The position numbers were made by a program, and so were the translations under genes. The notes under the pieces are model-generated. The model had not been told where the DNA came from and searched no databases. It saw only the letters and a program-made list of their open reading frames with translations. Positions 44,997-55,443 of a stretch of 64,000 nt of DNA are shown one piece after another; the stretch's first letter is position 1, and each line of letters begins with the position of its first letter. Origin of the DNA: Roseiarcus sp963794155 (GTDB lineage: Bacteria > Pseudomonadota > Alphaproteobacteria > Rhizobiales > Beijerinckiaceae); NCBI GenBank assembly GCA_963794155.1, contig CAWCCX010000018.1:365677-429676 (forward strand). The letters run 5' to 3'.

Positions 44997-45049
44997 CGAC
45001 GGAGCGCGAGGACTGGCGCTTCGAGTGGCGATTCAGTCGGGAGGCGCTC

Positions 45050-45316
45050 ATGGGTGAGTTTTTCAACAACAATTCCGGCGTCAGCCGCCGCTCTGTCCTT
45101 TTGGCCGCCGCGGGCGCCGCGCCGCTCGTCGCCCTGACCGGCGGGGAAGCGCAAGCGAAGCTGGCGCAAACCGCGGTCAAGTACCAGGCGGATCCGAAGG
45201 ACGGCAAGCAGTGCGACGGTTGCAATTTTTTCGTCGCTCCGAACTCGTGCAAGATGGTCGACGGCGACATTGCGCCGACCGGCTGGTGCACCCTGTGGGT
45301 CAAGAAGCCAGCGTAA
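45050..45316 (+). CDS. High-potential iron-sulfur protein (HiPIP), third of three
   Basis: 88 residues with a Tat signal (SRRSVLLAAAGAAPLVALTG, 12-31) and cluster cysteines at 55, 58, 67 and 80 in CX2C-X8-C-X12-C. The mature part shares most residues with the first HiPIP (KDGKQCDGC, FVAPN, GWC, LWVKK), so the two are recent duplicates. GGGAGG precedes ATG 45050. The Irr-type palindrome directly upstream predicts iron-responsive expression, unlike the first copy, which has a FixK/FNR box. Confidence 0.92.
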   Translation: MGEFFNNNSGVSRRSVLLAAAGAAPLVALTGGEAQAKLAQTAVKYQADPKDGKQCDGCNFFVAPNSCKMVDGDIAPTGWCTLWVKKPA

Positions 45317-45425
45317 GGAGGCCTGCCTCAAACTGTTCTGTTGGCCGTTCGACGCGGCTCTCATCGCTATCGTTTGGAAGGAAAGCTGACTTGTCCGAAT
45401 AAACTTAATTATCGGAGGCAGGAAC

Positions 45426-47414
45426 ATGACTCGTTTGCATGCCGACTCCCGATCCTCATTTCGATCCCCATTCGCTCTCCTTTTTCTGCTTCTAGCGGCG
45501 CTGCTCACTGGTCCTGCGAACGCTCAGACCGAATATCTCTACATTGCGAACTGGGCCAGCGGGCCCGGCGGACCTACCCCCGGAGCAATCGCGCAATTCA
45601 GCATCGGCGCCAATGGCGCCCTCACGCCACTGAATCCGCCCACCGTGGCTGCGGTCAATCCCACTTTTCTCACAGTCGACTCAAGCAGTCGCTACCTATA
45701 CGCGTCAGGAGTTGGACCAAACGAACAGGTCGCGCAATTCAGCGTCGGTTCAAACGGCGCGCTCTCTCCGCTCAATCCTGCCTTCACGCCGAACCTGGTT
45801 AATTCTTGGTGGGTCGGCGCCGATCCGACGAAGGCATACCTCTACATTCTGGATGACGCCGTCGGGGGAGATATCGACGCGCCGCAACCCAGTTTCCTGC
45901 AGTTCGCGGTAGGGACTGGCGGTGCGCTCAACCCGCTTAACCCCGCCAGCACCCCGAGTTTATTGGTCCCGATTTCCGGCTTCAGCGATTTGTTCATCGA
46001 TCCGACGGGCCGTTATTTGTATGAAATTGCCGTCGGGAACAGTGGCGGATATTACGTCGGCCAATTCAACATTGGTCCTGGCGGCTTGCTGGCGCCCGGT
46101 TTCAACTCCGTCCCAGGCGTCACTTGCCCGGATGAAATGGCGTTCGATGCGACCGGATCCTATGCCTATATCTTTGACATGGGCCAGAACTGCGCCGGGC
46201 CTGCCGCCATCTATCAATACAGCATCGGCCCTGGAGGCGCGCTTTCGCCGCTGAGTCCGCCAACCGCGCCGCTGGCGGGTTGGGGAACCGCGATCTTCGC
46301 CGGTTTCGCACGATCGGGCCCATACCTTTTCGCGGCAGGACGAAACTCAAACAGCGGGTTCATTCAGCCATTCGCCATAGGCAATTATGGGGGGCTCTCA
46401 TCGCTCAGTACTATTTCCCTTCCTGGACCCCCGGCGACAATCGCCGCCGATCCTTCGGAGCAGTTCCTCTACACGCCCGTAAGATTGTCCAGTGGAATGG
46501 AGTTGTTAGCCTATTCGATCAGTTACAGCGGCGCGCTTACGCCAGTTCCAGGCCCGTCGATTGTCTCCCAGGCAGCCTCGGGTCCAATCATCGCCTTTTC
46601 GACGATAACCACCCCGCCAAACTGCCAGCTCAAGGCCGCATTCTGCTTTGGTCCAATTAAAGTCTTCTCCAATTTTTGTACCGAACATCCCGGCGTCTGC
46701 TCCTGCGGCCCTGCGACATGCTTCACGAACTTTCCGATCGGCATCGGCGCCTTGCAATGGGGCGACCCCACCATCGTGTTTAGCGGCGTCCTGCGCGGCG
46801 TCGATCCTGCGGCAGGTTGGGCCGTCTTCGACGCGACCCAAATCTACGCTCCCGCTTTGCTTGGGAGTGCGTCCGTAGGCCGGCTCTCGGTCTCGTTCAA
46901 GGCCGGGCAGTGGCCGGAGGGCTTCAATGTGGGGGACAGCCGGGTCGTGTTTGCTCGAGGGGGGATGCTGGGGGAAGCCTCGCGGCTCGCCCTTGTCACC
47001 GTGCTCGACGCAAGCCAGGCCGGAGGCATAGCCAAGAGCGCCGACCTCATCAATCTGATCGTCAAGGATGCCAGCCTTAAGCGAAGTCTCGATGAGGCGG
47101 CGCTCGTGGTGAGCGGGCGCCTTCAGGCGCTAACCCCGGGGGCGTCAAGCGGTGGAGTTCAATCGACTAATATAAGGCGACGATTGAGGTCGCCTCGGTT
47201 CTCAAAGGGACCCAGAGCCAAGGCGAACTGACCGTTTCATTGCCGGTCGGTGATCCAGGCGGCAGCGGCGGCGTTCTCGGTCTGAGGCCAGGAGATCAGG
47301 GCGTCTGGATTCTCACGGGAAACAATCCAGACTTCTCTGACATTGGGGCAGCTCACAGATTTCCTGTTGATCGATCAGTTGCCGGTTGTCCAGGCTCTGC
47401 TGAGCAGCGAGTAG
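45426..47414 (+). CDS. Exported beta-propeller protein with Cys-rich insert, two apparent frameshifts
   Basis: A signal peptide (about 14-34) precedes seven or so propeller repeats with the pattern FSIGANGALTPLNPPTV ... SRYLYASG, as in lactonase/YVTN-type propellers. A Cys-rich link follows at about 395-440 (NCQLKAAFCFGPIKVFSNFC and CSCGPATC), then a C-terminal beta domain. Adding one A at 47174-47175 gives QSTNIKATIEVASVLKGTQ; dropping a T at GACTTC (47330-47335) gives PDSLTLGQLTDFLLIDQLPV and a stop at 47414. Corrected length is 662. Uncorrected, it stops at 47231. Function unknown; GC content is lower than in the flanks. Confidence 0.75.
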
Positions 47415-47464
47415 CCGCCGTTCGGGGTCGGCGGACGCGCGGGCCCCGCGCGAGTGACGACCAC

Positions 47465-47871
47465 TCAACCGCGGCGTTGGAGACGCGCCTCCGCTTCGAT
47501 TTCGACCTTCATTTCCGGCTTGAGCAGCGCTTTGACGACCACAATCGTCGCTGCGGGGCGGATCGCGGCGAAGACTTCGCCCTGCACCCTCAAAACCGCC
47601 TCGCAATCGGCCGCCCGGGTGACGAACGTGCGCAGCCGCACGATATCGGCGAGCTCGCCGCCCGCCTCCTTCATCGACGGGGCGAAAGTCGCGTAAATGT
47701 TGCGGGTCTGCTCGGCGACGTCGTCGGGCATCGCCATCTTCGCATAGTCATAGCCGGTCGTGCCGGCGATCAGCACTTCATCGCCGCAACGAACCGCGCG
47801 CGAGTAACCGTAAAGCCTCTCGAACGGCGAGCCCGACGAAACGAGGCGGCGATCGGCCCCCTCGCCGTCAT
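47465..47871 (-). CDS. RidA-family protein, apparent frameshift near N-terminus
   Basis: RidA proteins deaminate reactive enamine/imine intermediates. The body reads VLIAGTTGYDYAKMAMPDDV ... RLRTFVTRAADCEAVLRVQG. The N-terminus lies in another frame: adding one base to the C-run at 47857-47861 gives MTARGADRRLVSSGSPFERL from ATG 47871, which overlaps the pccA stop as ATGA. Corrected length is 135. Without correction only a GTG at 47776 is available, cutting off the first strand. Sited as the gene after pccA on the minus strand. Confidence 0.82.
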
Positions 47872-49872
47872 GCGAACTCCATGATCACCGCGTCAACGGC
47901 CAGGGAATCGCCCTCCTTGGCGAGGATCGCCTTGACCGTGGCGTCGCGTTCGGCGCTCAGCACATTCTCCATCTTCATCGCTTCGACGATGCAGAGCTGT
48001 TCTCCAGCCTTCACCTCCTGCCCGACCTTGACCGCGATCGCCTTGACGAGGCCCGGCATCGGGCAGAGCAGGAAACGCGAGCCGTCGACCCCCTTGCGCT
48101 CGATCATCAGCGCCGCGAGCGCCGCCTCGCGACGGGTGAAGACGCGCGCATCGACCGCGACGCCGGCATGGGAGAGCGCGTAGCCGTTGAGGATGGGGCG
48201 CGCCTGCACGGCGATCTCGACCCCGTCGACGGTCCCGCGCCACAACGGATCGCCAGGCGTCCAATCCGAATGAACCGCGACCCTGCGGCCGTCGGCGAAC
48301 ACGATCGAGAGACCGTCCTTCTTGGGGTCGATCTCGAGCTCGATCCGGCTCTTGTCCATCGCGACGACCCGCTTGAGCTCGAAGCGCATCTGCTCCGGTT
48401 CGCGCAACTGCCCCGAAATACGCCGCTTTCGGTCGTTGAGGGTGTGGTCGATGTGGGCGGCGGCCACGGCCAGGCGCAGCTCAGTGTCGCCCTTGGCGAT
48501 GAGCGGATGGAAACCGTCGGGGAATTCCTCGGCGATGAAGCCGGTCGAGAGCCGGCCTTCGCGCCAGCGGGGATGCTGCATCAACGCCGCGAGAAAGGGA
48601 ATGTTGTGGCGGATGCCGTCGATCACGAAGGCGTCGAGCGCGGTCGCCTGCGCATCGATGGCGCCAAGCCGATCGGGCGCGTGAGTGACAAGCTTGGCGA
48701 TCATCGGATCATAATGGATCGAGATTTCACCGCCCTCATAAACCCCGGTGTCGTTGCGAACGGTCACTCCGCGCTTCGTGCCTTCGGGCGGCGGGCGGTA
48801 TTTCGTCAGGCGCCCGATCGAAGGCAGGAAGCCGCGCGTCGGATCCTCCGCGTAGACACGGCTCTCGACCGCCCAGCCGGTGAGTTTCACGTCAGCCTGG
48901 TTCAGGCGCAACGGCTCGCCGGCGGCGCTTCGGATCATTTCCTCGACCAGATCGACCCCGGTGACGAGCTCGGTCACCGGATGCTCGACTTGCAGGCGAG
49001 TGTTCATCTCGAGGAAATAAAAGCTTCGGTCCTGCCCGGCGACAAACTCGACCGTCCCGGCCGAATCGTATTGCACCGCCTTGGCGAGCGCGACCGCCTG
49101 TTCGCCCATTTTTTTGCGGGTCCCCACATCAAGCAGCGGCGAGGGCGCTTCCTCGATCACCTTCTGATTGCGGCGCTGGATCGAGCATTCGCGCTCGCCG
49201 AGATAGATGACGTCGCCATGCTTGTCGCCAAGCACCTGGATCTCGACATGGCGCGGATTGACGATGAATTTCTCGACGAACACCCGATCGTCGCCGAACG
49301 ACGATTTCGCCTCCGAGCGCGCCCGGGCGAAGCCTTCCGACACTTCCTGGCGGGAATTGGCGATCCGCATCCCCTTGCCGCCGCCGCCGGCGGAAGCCTT
49401 GATCATGACCGGGTAACCGATTTCGTCGGCGATCACGGCCGCCCGCTCAGGCGTTTCGATGACGCCAAGATAACCCGGCACCGTCGAGACCTTGGCCGCG
49501 TTGGCGAATTTCTTCGAATTCGATCTTGTCGCCCATCGCCTCGATGGCTCTCGGGTTGGGTCCGATGAAGACGATCCTGGCGTCGGCGAGCGCGTGAGCG
49601 AACGCGGCCCGTTCGGAGAGAAAGCCGTAACCCGGATGGACCGCCTCGGCGCCGGTCTCCTTGCAGGCGTCAACGATCTTGTCGATAACGAGATAGGACT
49701 GAGAAGCGGCCGACGGGCCGATCGCGACCGCCTCGTCGGCCATTTCGACATGCAACGCGTCTTTGTCGGCTTCCGAATAGACGGCGACGGTCTTGATGCC
49801 CATCCGACGCGCCGTCTTGATGATCCGGCAGGCGATCTCGCCGCGGTTGGCGATGAGGATCTTCTTGAACAT
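47868..49872 (-). CDS. pccA: Propionyl-CoA carboxylase alpha (biotin) subunit, apparent frameshift
   Basis: This subunit carries biotin carboxylase and the biotin carrier for making methylmalonyl-CoA. Start MFKKILIANRGEIACRIIKT; ATP-grasp with GGGGKGMRIA; EMNTRLQVEHPVTE; a C-terminal BT domain; biotinyl lysine in VEAMKMENVL; end AVDAVIMEFA. The frame breaks at GAATTC (49516-49521). Dropping one base gives MGDKIESKKFANAAKVSTVP and a 667-residue protein, the normal length. pccB lies about 2.3 kb upstream on the same strand. Role: propionate, odd-chain fatty acid and branched amino acid use. Confidence 0.94.
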
Positions 49873-50004
49873 CGGCGTCCCAATCGAAGGAAAGCCCGGG
49901 CTTTCCGATCGAGGGTTCTATTGGAAGGGCGCGGGCGCGTAAATGTCGGCTTGCCTTGCCGGCTCACGGAAAAACGGATCGACGGCGCCGCCGCCGGGAC
50001 GGGT

Positions 50005-50265
50005 TCAATAGCAAACTTCGACCCGCCGCCAGGCGCCCTTAACACGCGCCCGGGTATCGTAGCAGCCGCTGGTCAGTTTGGGGTCGGGCCAAGCGAACGG
50101 CGGTCCCGGCCACGGAATTCCGCTGAAGCCAAAGTAGCCTGGTCCAACCCTCCAGGCGACGTGTTCCGGCGGGTAGCCGACCGGCTGCGCGAGGGCCTTG
50201 CCCGGCGGAGAAAGGACGGCAAGCGCGAGGATTGCAGCGATCAGCGAGGCTTGCGCTCTTGTCAT
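50005..50265 (-). CDS. Small exported hypothetical protein
   Basis: 86 residues with a clear signal peptide (ASLIAAILALAVLSPPGKAL, 6-25) and a short mature part rich in Trp, Pro, Gly and Tyr with two cysteines (Cys67 and Cys85), likely a disulfide. A good ribosome site (GAGGAGA) precedes ATG 50265. It lies between the pcc genes on the same strand. Family not recognised. Confidence 0.65.
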   Translation of the reverse strand: MTRAQASLIAAILALAVLSPPGKALAQPVGYPPEHVAWRVGPGYFGFSGIPWPGPPFAWPDPKLTSGCYDTRARVKGAWRRVEVCY

Positions 50266-50392
50266 GCGGAGAGTCTCCTCGATCGCGTTCAGCGGTTTCA
50301 GCCTAACGGCCCTCCGGGCCCGGCGACGCTATCCGATAACCCGCCCGACCCGCGGCGGCAAGGCGTCTCGCCGATCGCCGGCTATGGCCGGG

Positions 50393-50833
50393 CTAGCCGG
50401 TCGTAGCCGCGGGCAGCGGGTCGCTGACGCTCGGCCAGCCGCCCGAGGCGCGCGCCCTGACCGCGTCGAGGAACCACTGCGGCACGCTACGCGCTTCCGC
50501 CAGCACGTTGACCAGCGCGGCCAAAGCTTCGACCGACTTGCATTCGTCGACCCGGGTCAAAAGCCAGGCCGCTCGCTCTTCGCTGACCACGCCCACGGGC
50601 AAGTCCTGCCGCACATGCTTGGCTATCATTTCGACGAAGAACTCTTTCCATTCAGGCGCGTTGTCCATGTCGGCTCGGGCGACGGCGAACAGTTCGTCCG
50701 CCGCTTCGCGGGTCACTTCGTTGCCCGCGAACACTTCCCGCCTCAGCCAGGCGACATCCTGCGCGGTCACCCGGCGCCCAAGGATCATCGCGCTGATGAT
50801 CGTGCGGCTCCTGTCGATTGCGAAACCCATCAT
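50393..50833 (-). CDS. Conserved hypothetical protein
   Basis: About 146 residues from ATG 50833 (ATG 50830 also possible); the longer upstream frame has no domain. Helical, acidic protein with TIISAMILGRRVTAQDVAWL, NAPEWKEFFVEMIAKHV and RSVPQWFLDAVRARA. The regular helix pattern suggests a small all-alpha domain. I have no function for it. Downstream the spacer to 50265 shows nothing. Confidence 0.6.
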   Translation of the reverse strand: MMGFAIDRSRTIISAMILGRRVTAQDVAWLRREVFAGNEVTREAADELFAVARADMDNAPEWKEFFVEMIAKHVRQDLPVGVVSEERAAWLLTRVDECKSVEALAALVNVLAEARSVPQWFLDAVRARASGGWPSVSDPLPAATTG

Positions 50834-51116
50834 ACGCACCTGCTCTACCCCCGACCTGTCGGCTCTATCGGCCGGCCTTGATGTCGGAGCGAACCTGCGC
50901 TGCAATATTTTCCGGCAAGTGAATCCGGCCATAACGTAATGAAAAGCGTCGCGGCACAGTTAAACTTCAGCAAAGCGCCATGGTAACGCGAAGATGAAGG
51001 CGCTGTTAACGAATGGGTAATCAACGCTCCGCCAGTTCACGCCCTTGTCATTGGACCGGCGCCGCGCCGCGATTTAACCTGGCGCCACATGGGAATCACG
51101 ATGAGGAGATTCGTTC

Positions 51117-51611
51117 ATGAAAACCGCGCTTTCCGCGGTCGCCGTGGCGGCCGTTCTCGCTCTTGCGCCGCTCACCGGCGGGACCTACGCCGTCGCCGAC
51201 AATTCAGCGCAACAGCACAGTCGCTTTAGCCCCGAAGACCGCGCCGCCTTCCTCGACGCGCGGATCGCCGCGCTCAAGGCCGGCCTCGAGCTGAGCGCCG
51301 ACCAAGAGAAGAACTGGCCGCCGCTCGAGTCAGCCATGCGCGATCTCGCCAAGGAGCGGGCGGCCCGCTTCGCCGCCTGGCGGCAGAGCCGCAGTGAGGA
51401 TCGCGACGAGGCCGGCGACGTCAGCCCGATCGATCGGCTCACCCGCGCCTCGGAGCGGTTGAGCGCCCGGGCCGCCGATTTGCAGAAACTCGCAGCCGCC
51501 GCCAAGCCGCTCTACGACAGTCTCGACGACAGCCAGAAGCGCCGGTTCGCTGTCCTTTTCCACGGCTCGATGGCCCGCGGGCATGGGCGCAACTGGCGCC
51601 GCGACGGCTGA
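51117..51611 (+). CDS. Spy/CpxP-like periplasmic protein (LTXXQ family)
   Basis: 164 residues. Signal peptide about 1-27, then a long alpha-helical part with the LTXXQ-type motif LELSADQEKNWPPLESAMRD (about 57-76) and a second helical unit (DDSQKRRFAVLF). Such proteins are ATP-independent periplasmic chaperones or stress sensors, often induced by envelope or metal stress. AGGAG precedes the ATG. A single gene. Confidence 0.85.
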   Translation: MKTALSAVAVAAVLALAPLTGGTYAVADNSAQQHSRFSPEDRAAFLDARIAALKAGLELSADQEKNWPPLESAMRDLAKERAARFAAWRQSRSEDRDEAGDVSPIDRLTRASERLSARAADLQKLAAAAKPLYDSLDDSQKRRFAVLFHGSMARGHGRNWRRDG

Positions 51612-51918
51612 GGGCGCGGCTCAACCCGCCGCTTTGACCGCCCGCATGCGCAAACGGGCGGCCCGCGCATAGGCCGCTCGCTCGCGAAGCTTACCAGTCT
51701 GCCGAGGGCAAAGCTCCGCAACTCGACCAGCCTTGGCCCGTAGCGCCGCCATCGCCCGACCGACTTCGTGCAAACTGCCTAACGCGCCTGCTGCAGGCGT
51801 CGTCCGCGTCGCGCCCGCAGAAGGCGACCAGCGCCGCATCTCATCTGTGGCGGGCCGGGACCGACTGTGTCACAATTGACGGCAAGGCCCCGGACGGGGT
51901 TGGGAAAAGGAGGAATCA
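51612..51918. other. Spacer without a supported gene
   Basis: I see no RNA gene or clear regulator here. A 72-codon minus-strand frame (51621-51839) with an Arg/Ala-rich sequence could be coding but has no ribosome site or known family. Confidence 0.4.
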
Positions 51919-52056
51919 ATGGCCAAGGGCCAGATGCGCACCAACAAAGAGGCCAAGAAGCCAAAGTCGGATAAGCCGAAGAGTTCGGTGTCCGAGTACA
52001 AGAAGTCGCAGGGGGCGACGGGTCAGGCGCTAAACCCGCCGGGAAAGAAATCCTGA
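51919..52056 (+). CDS. Small basic lysine-rich protein
   Basis: 45 residues beginning MAKGQMRTNKEAKKPKSDKP and ending LNPPGKKS. A near-perfect AAAAGGAGG ribosome site stands five bases before the ATG, which is the best evidence that this short frame is real. Similar short Lys-rich proteins starting MAKGQ.R.N.E.KKPK occur widely in proteobacteria without assigned function; the composition suggests binding to RNA or ribosomes. Confidence 0.75.
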   Translation: MAKGQMRTNKEAKKPKSDKPKSSVSEYKKSQGATGQALNPPGKKS

Positions 52057-52220
52057 ACCAGCAAAATCGCGCTTTGGCGGTCAACGGGCAGGCGGCGCCC
52101 AATCGCTGAAGCCCTTTCGGTCTGTCGATTTGGCGAGCGTTCGCGAAGGCTCGAGACGAAGGCCGCGCGCGTCCCTGTCCCCGACCCGTGCGCCGCGGCG
52201 CAGCGTCCGGCGACGTGTCG

Positions 52221-53753
<1,533 letters not shown>

Positions 53754-53951
53754 GGCGAGCCCTGTTTGGCGCCAGATCGGCGAGCGAAGCCGGCATAGCA
53801 TGGCGGGCGGTTCGCTGGAACGGCTCTGGCCGCTCGACGCTCGCCGCAGGTTCCTCGCGAAATCGGATTGTGCGCATGCTGTCGATCGCCGACTTCGACA
53901 AGGTCAAAAAATTGGGCTGGAACTTAATTGCGTTCGGCAGGTTGGCGCTGC

Positions 53952-54836
53952 ATGAGCAACGTCGCCAACCTTATCTACGATCTCGGCGCTCACAATGGCC
54001 AGGACTCCGAATTTTATTTGAAGAAAGGGTTCACCGTCGTCGCGGTCGAAGCCAATCCGGCGCTATGCGATAGCCTGAAGCAGCGATTCAGCCGCGAGAT
54101 TGCCGTGGGGCGTTTCGTTCTCGTCGAGAAAGCGGTTGGAGAGCGCTTCGGCAAGGTGAAATTTTTCGTAAACACTGAACGCAGCATCTGGGGAACTACG
54201 GAATACAATCCCAGATACAAGGAACGCTCGAGCGCCAAAGTCTCTCCGAATTGGACCAAAACCGTCGTGCCGTCGATCCCGTTTTCATGGCTCACCGATC
54301 AATTCGGCGTCCCATATTACCTGAAGATCGACATCGAAGGCGCCGACGTTCTCTGCCTCGAGGACTTGATGAGGGAGGAGGAGCGGCCAAACTTCATTTC
54401 CATCGAGCGACAGCCGTTTCTATCGGACCAACTCAAGGAATTGGCGCTACTCAAGGCATTGGGATACACGCGATTCAAAATCGTCGATCAGAAGACAGTT
54501 ATGCACCAACAGCCGCCACGGCCAGCGCGGGAGGGCATGTACGTAGACCATGAATTCGAATTCGACGCGACCGGGCTTTTCGGCGAGGAATCGCCGGGGC
54601 CTTGGCTCAGCTATAGCGAGGCGATCGCCTGCAACGCTGCAATCCAGACGCAAAGCAAGGGCTTAGGTCTGTGGAGACGAATACCCGGCTTGAACAGGCT
54701 CAGAGACTCGTGGGGCTCATGGTACGACTTCCACGCAGCGCTGCCGACAACGACTGACGCGGCGGGCGTCGAGGGAAGCGAGGATGAGTCTAATCCGCTT
54801 CGAGCTTCCAGCAGAAGAGCTTCCGAAGACGCGTAG
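53952..54836 (+). CDS. FkbM-family SAM-dependent methyltransferase
   Basis: About 294 residues. The SAM site is LIYDLGAHNGQDSEFYLKKG with the acidic VVAVEANPALC, then the family motif YLKIDIEGADVLCLEDL and FISIERQPF. FkbM enzymes methylate sugar or polyketide hydroxyls. Start ATG 53952. The gene is more AT-rich than its neighbours (many Asn, Lys and Phe codons ending in A or T), which suggests recent acquisition. No glycan genes adjoin. Confidence 0.82.
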   Translation: MSNVANLIYDLGAHNGQDSEFYLKKGFTVVAVEANPALCDSLKQRFSREIAVGRFVLVEKAVGERFGKVKFFVNTERSIWGTTEYNPRYKERSSAKVSPNWTKTVVPSIPFSWLTDQFGVPYYLKIDIEGADVLCLEDLMREEERPNFISIERQPFLSDQLKELALLKALGYTRFKIVDQKTVMHQQPPRPAREGMYVDHEFEFDATGLFGEESPGPWLSYSEAIACNAAIQTQSKGLGLWRRIPGLNRLRDSWGSWYDFHAALPTTTDAAGVEGSEDESNPLRASSRRASEDA

Positions 54837-54902
54837 CAGGAGGCGCGCGGCGCCCTAAACGCTGCGCAACGTTTGATCGGACCGGCACCGCAGACGAGGA
54901 GG

Positions 54903-55436
54903 ATGTTCGTCATCCTGAGCGTTGTGGGAAAGAATTCGCCGCGCCTGTGCGCCTGCGTCCTGATGGGGTGGGCGGCCGTCGGCGCCGCAGCGGAAGCCGC
55001 GGGCCGTGACGATTCATCTGCCGCCAAAGCCGCTATTACCGAACGCCTCGTTCGCTGGACCGCCGCGTTCAACGCCAAAGATACGGAAGCCGTCTGGAGC
55101 CTGTTTGCTCCCGACCTCACCGACACGGTCGATGATATCGTGGACGGCTCCCGGGACCAGCTGTGCACGAACATCCGCGAGACGCTGGCGAAGCCGGGCC
55201 TCGCGTTGCGCTATGACGAACCAACCATCCACGAGGTTCTCCTATCCGGCGATCTGGCGGTCGTGCGGCTGACCTGGACCCTGACCGCGGAAAAGAACGG
55301 CGTGCGCGACGTGACGACGGACGAAGGAATGGACGTCTTCCGTCGCGCGCCGGATGGCGTCTGGTCGATCGCTCGCTACATCGCCTTCTCGACCCGGCCG
55401 AACGCGGCGCTGAAGGTGGGCGGCCCTCCGCCATGA
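54903..55436 (+). CDS. NTF2-like (SnoaL/DUF4440) protein, probably exported
   Basis: About 177 residues with an N-terminal hydrophobic stretch (LCACVLMGWAAVGAAAEAAG) that could be a signal peptide, then an NTF2-like cone domain: AAITERLVRWTAAFNAKDTE, VWSLFAPDLTDTVDDIVDGS, VVRLTWTLTAEKNG, DEGMDVFRRAPDGVWSIARY. Such domains bind small ligands or are subunit scaffolds. The start is uncertain: 54903 lies directly behind AGGAGG, 54873 and 54963 are alternatives. Confidence 0.75.
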   Translation: MFVILSVVGKNSPRLCACVLMGWAAVGAAAEAAGRDDSSAAKAAITERLVRWTAAFNAKDTEAVWSLFAPDLTDTVDDIVDGSRDQLCTNIRETLAKPGLALRYDEPTIHEVLLSGDLAVVRLTWTLTAEKNGVRDVTTDEGMDVFRRAPDGVWSIARYIAFSTRPNAALKVGGPPP

Positions 55437-55443
55437 GCAGTTT

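Noticed and set aside
36240..45316. The small Cys-rich HiPIPs as substrates of BufB (bufferin precursors)
   Set aside because: All three have Tat signals and exact HiPIP cysteine spacing. BufA-type precursors have Sec signals and different Cys patterns.
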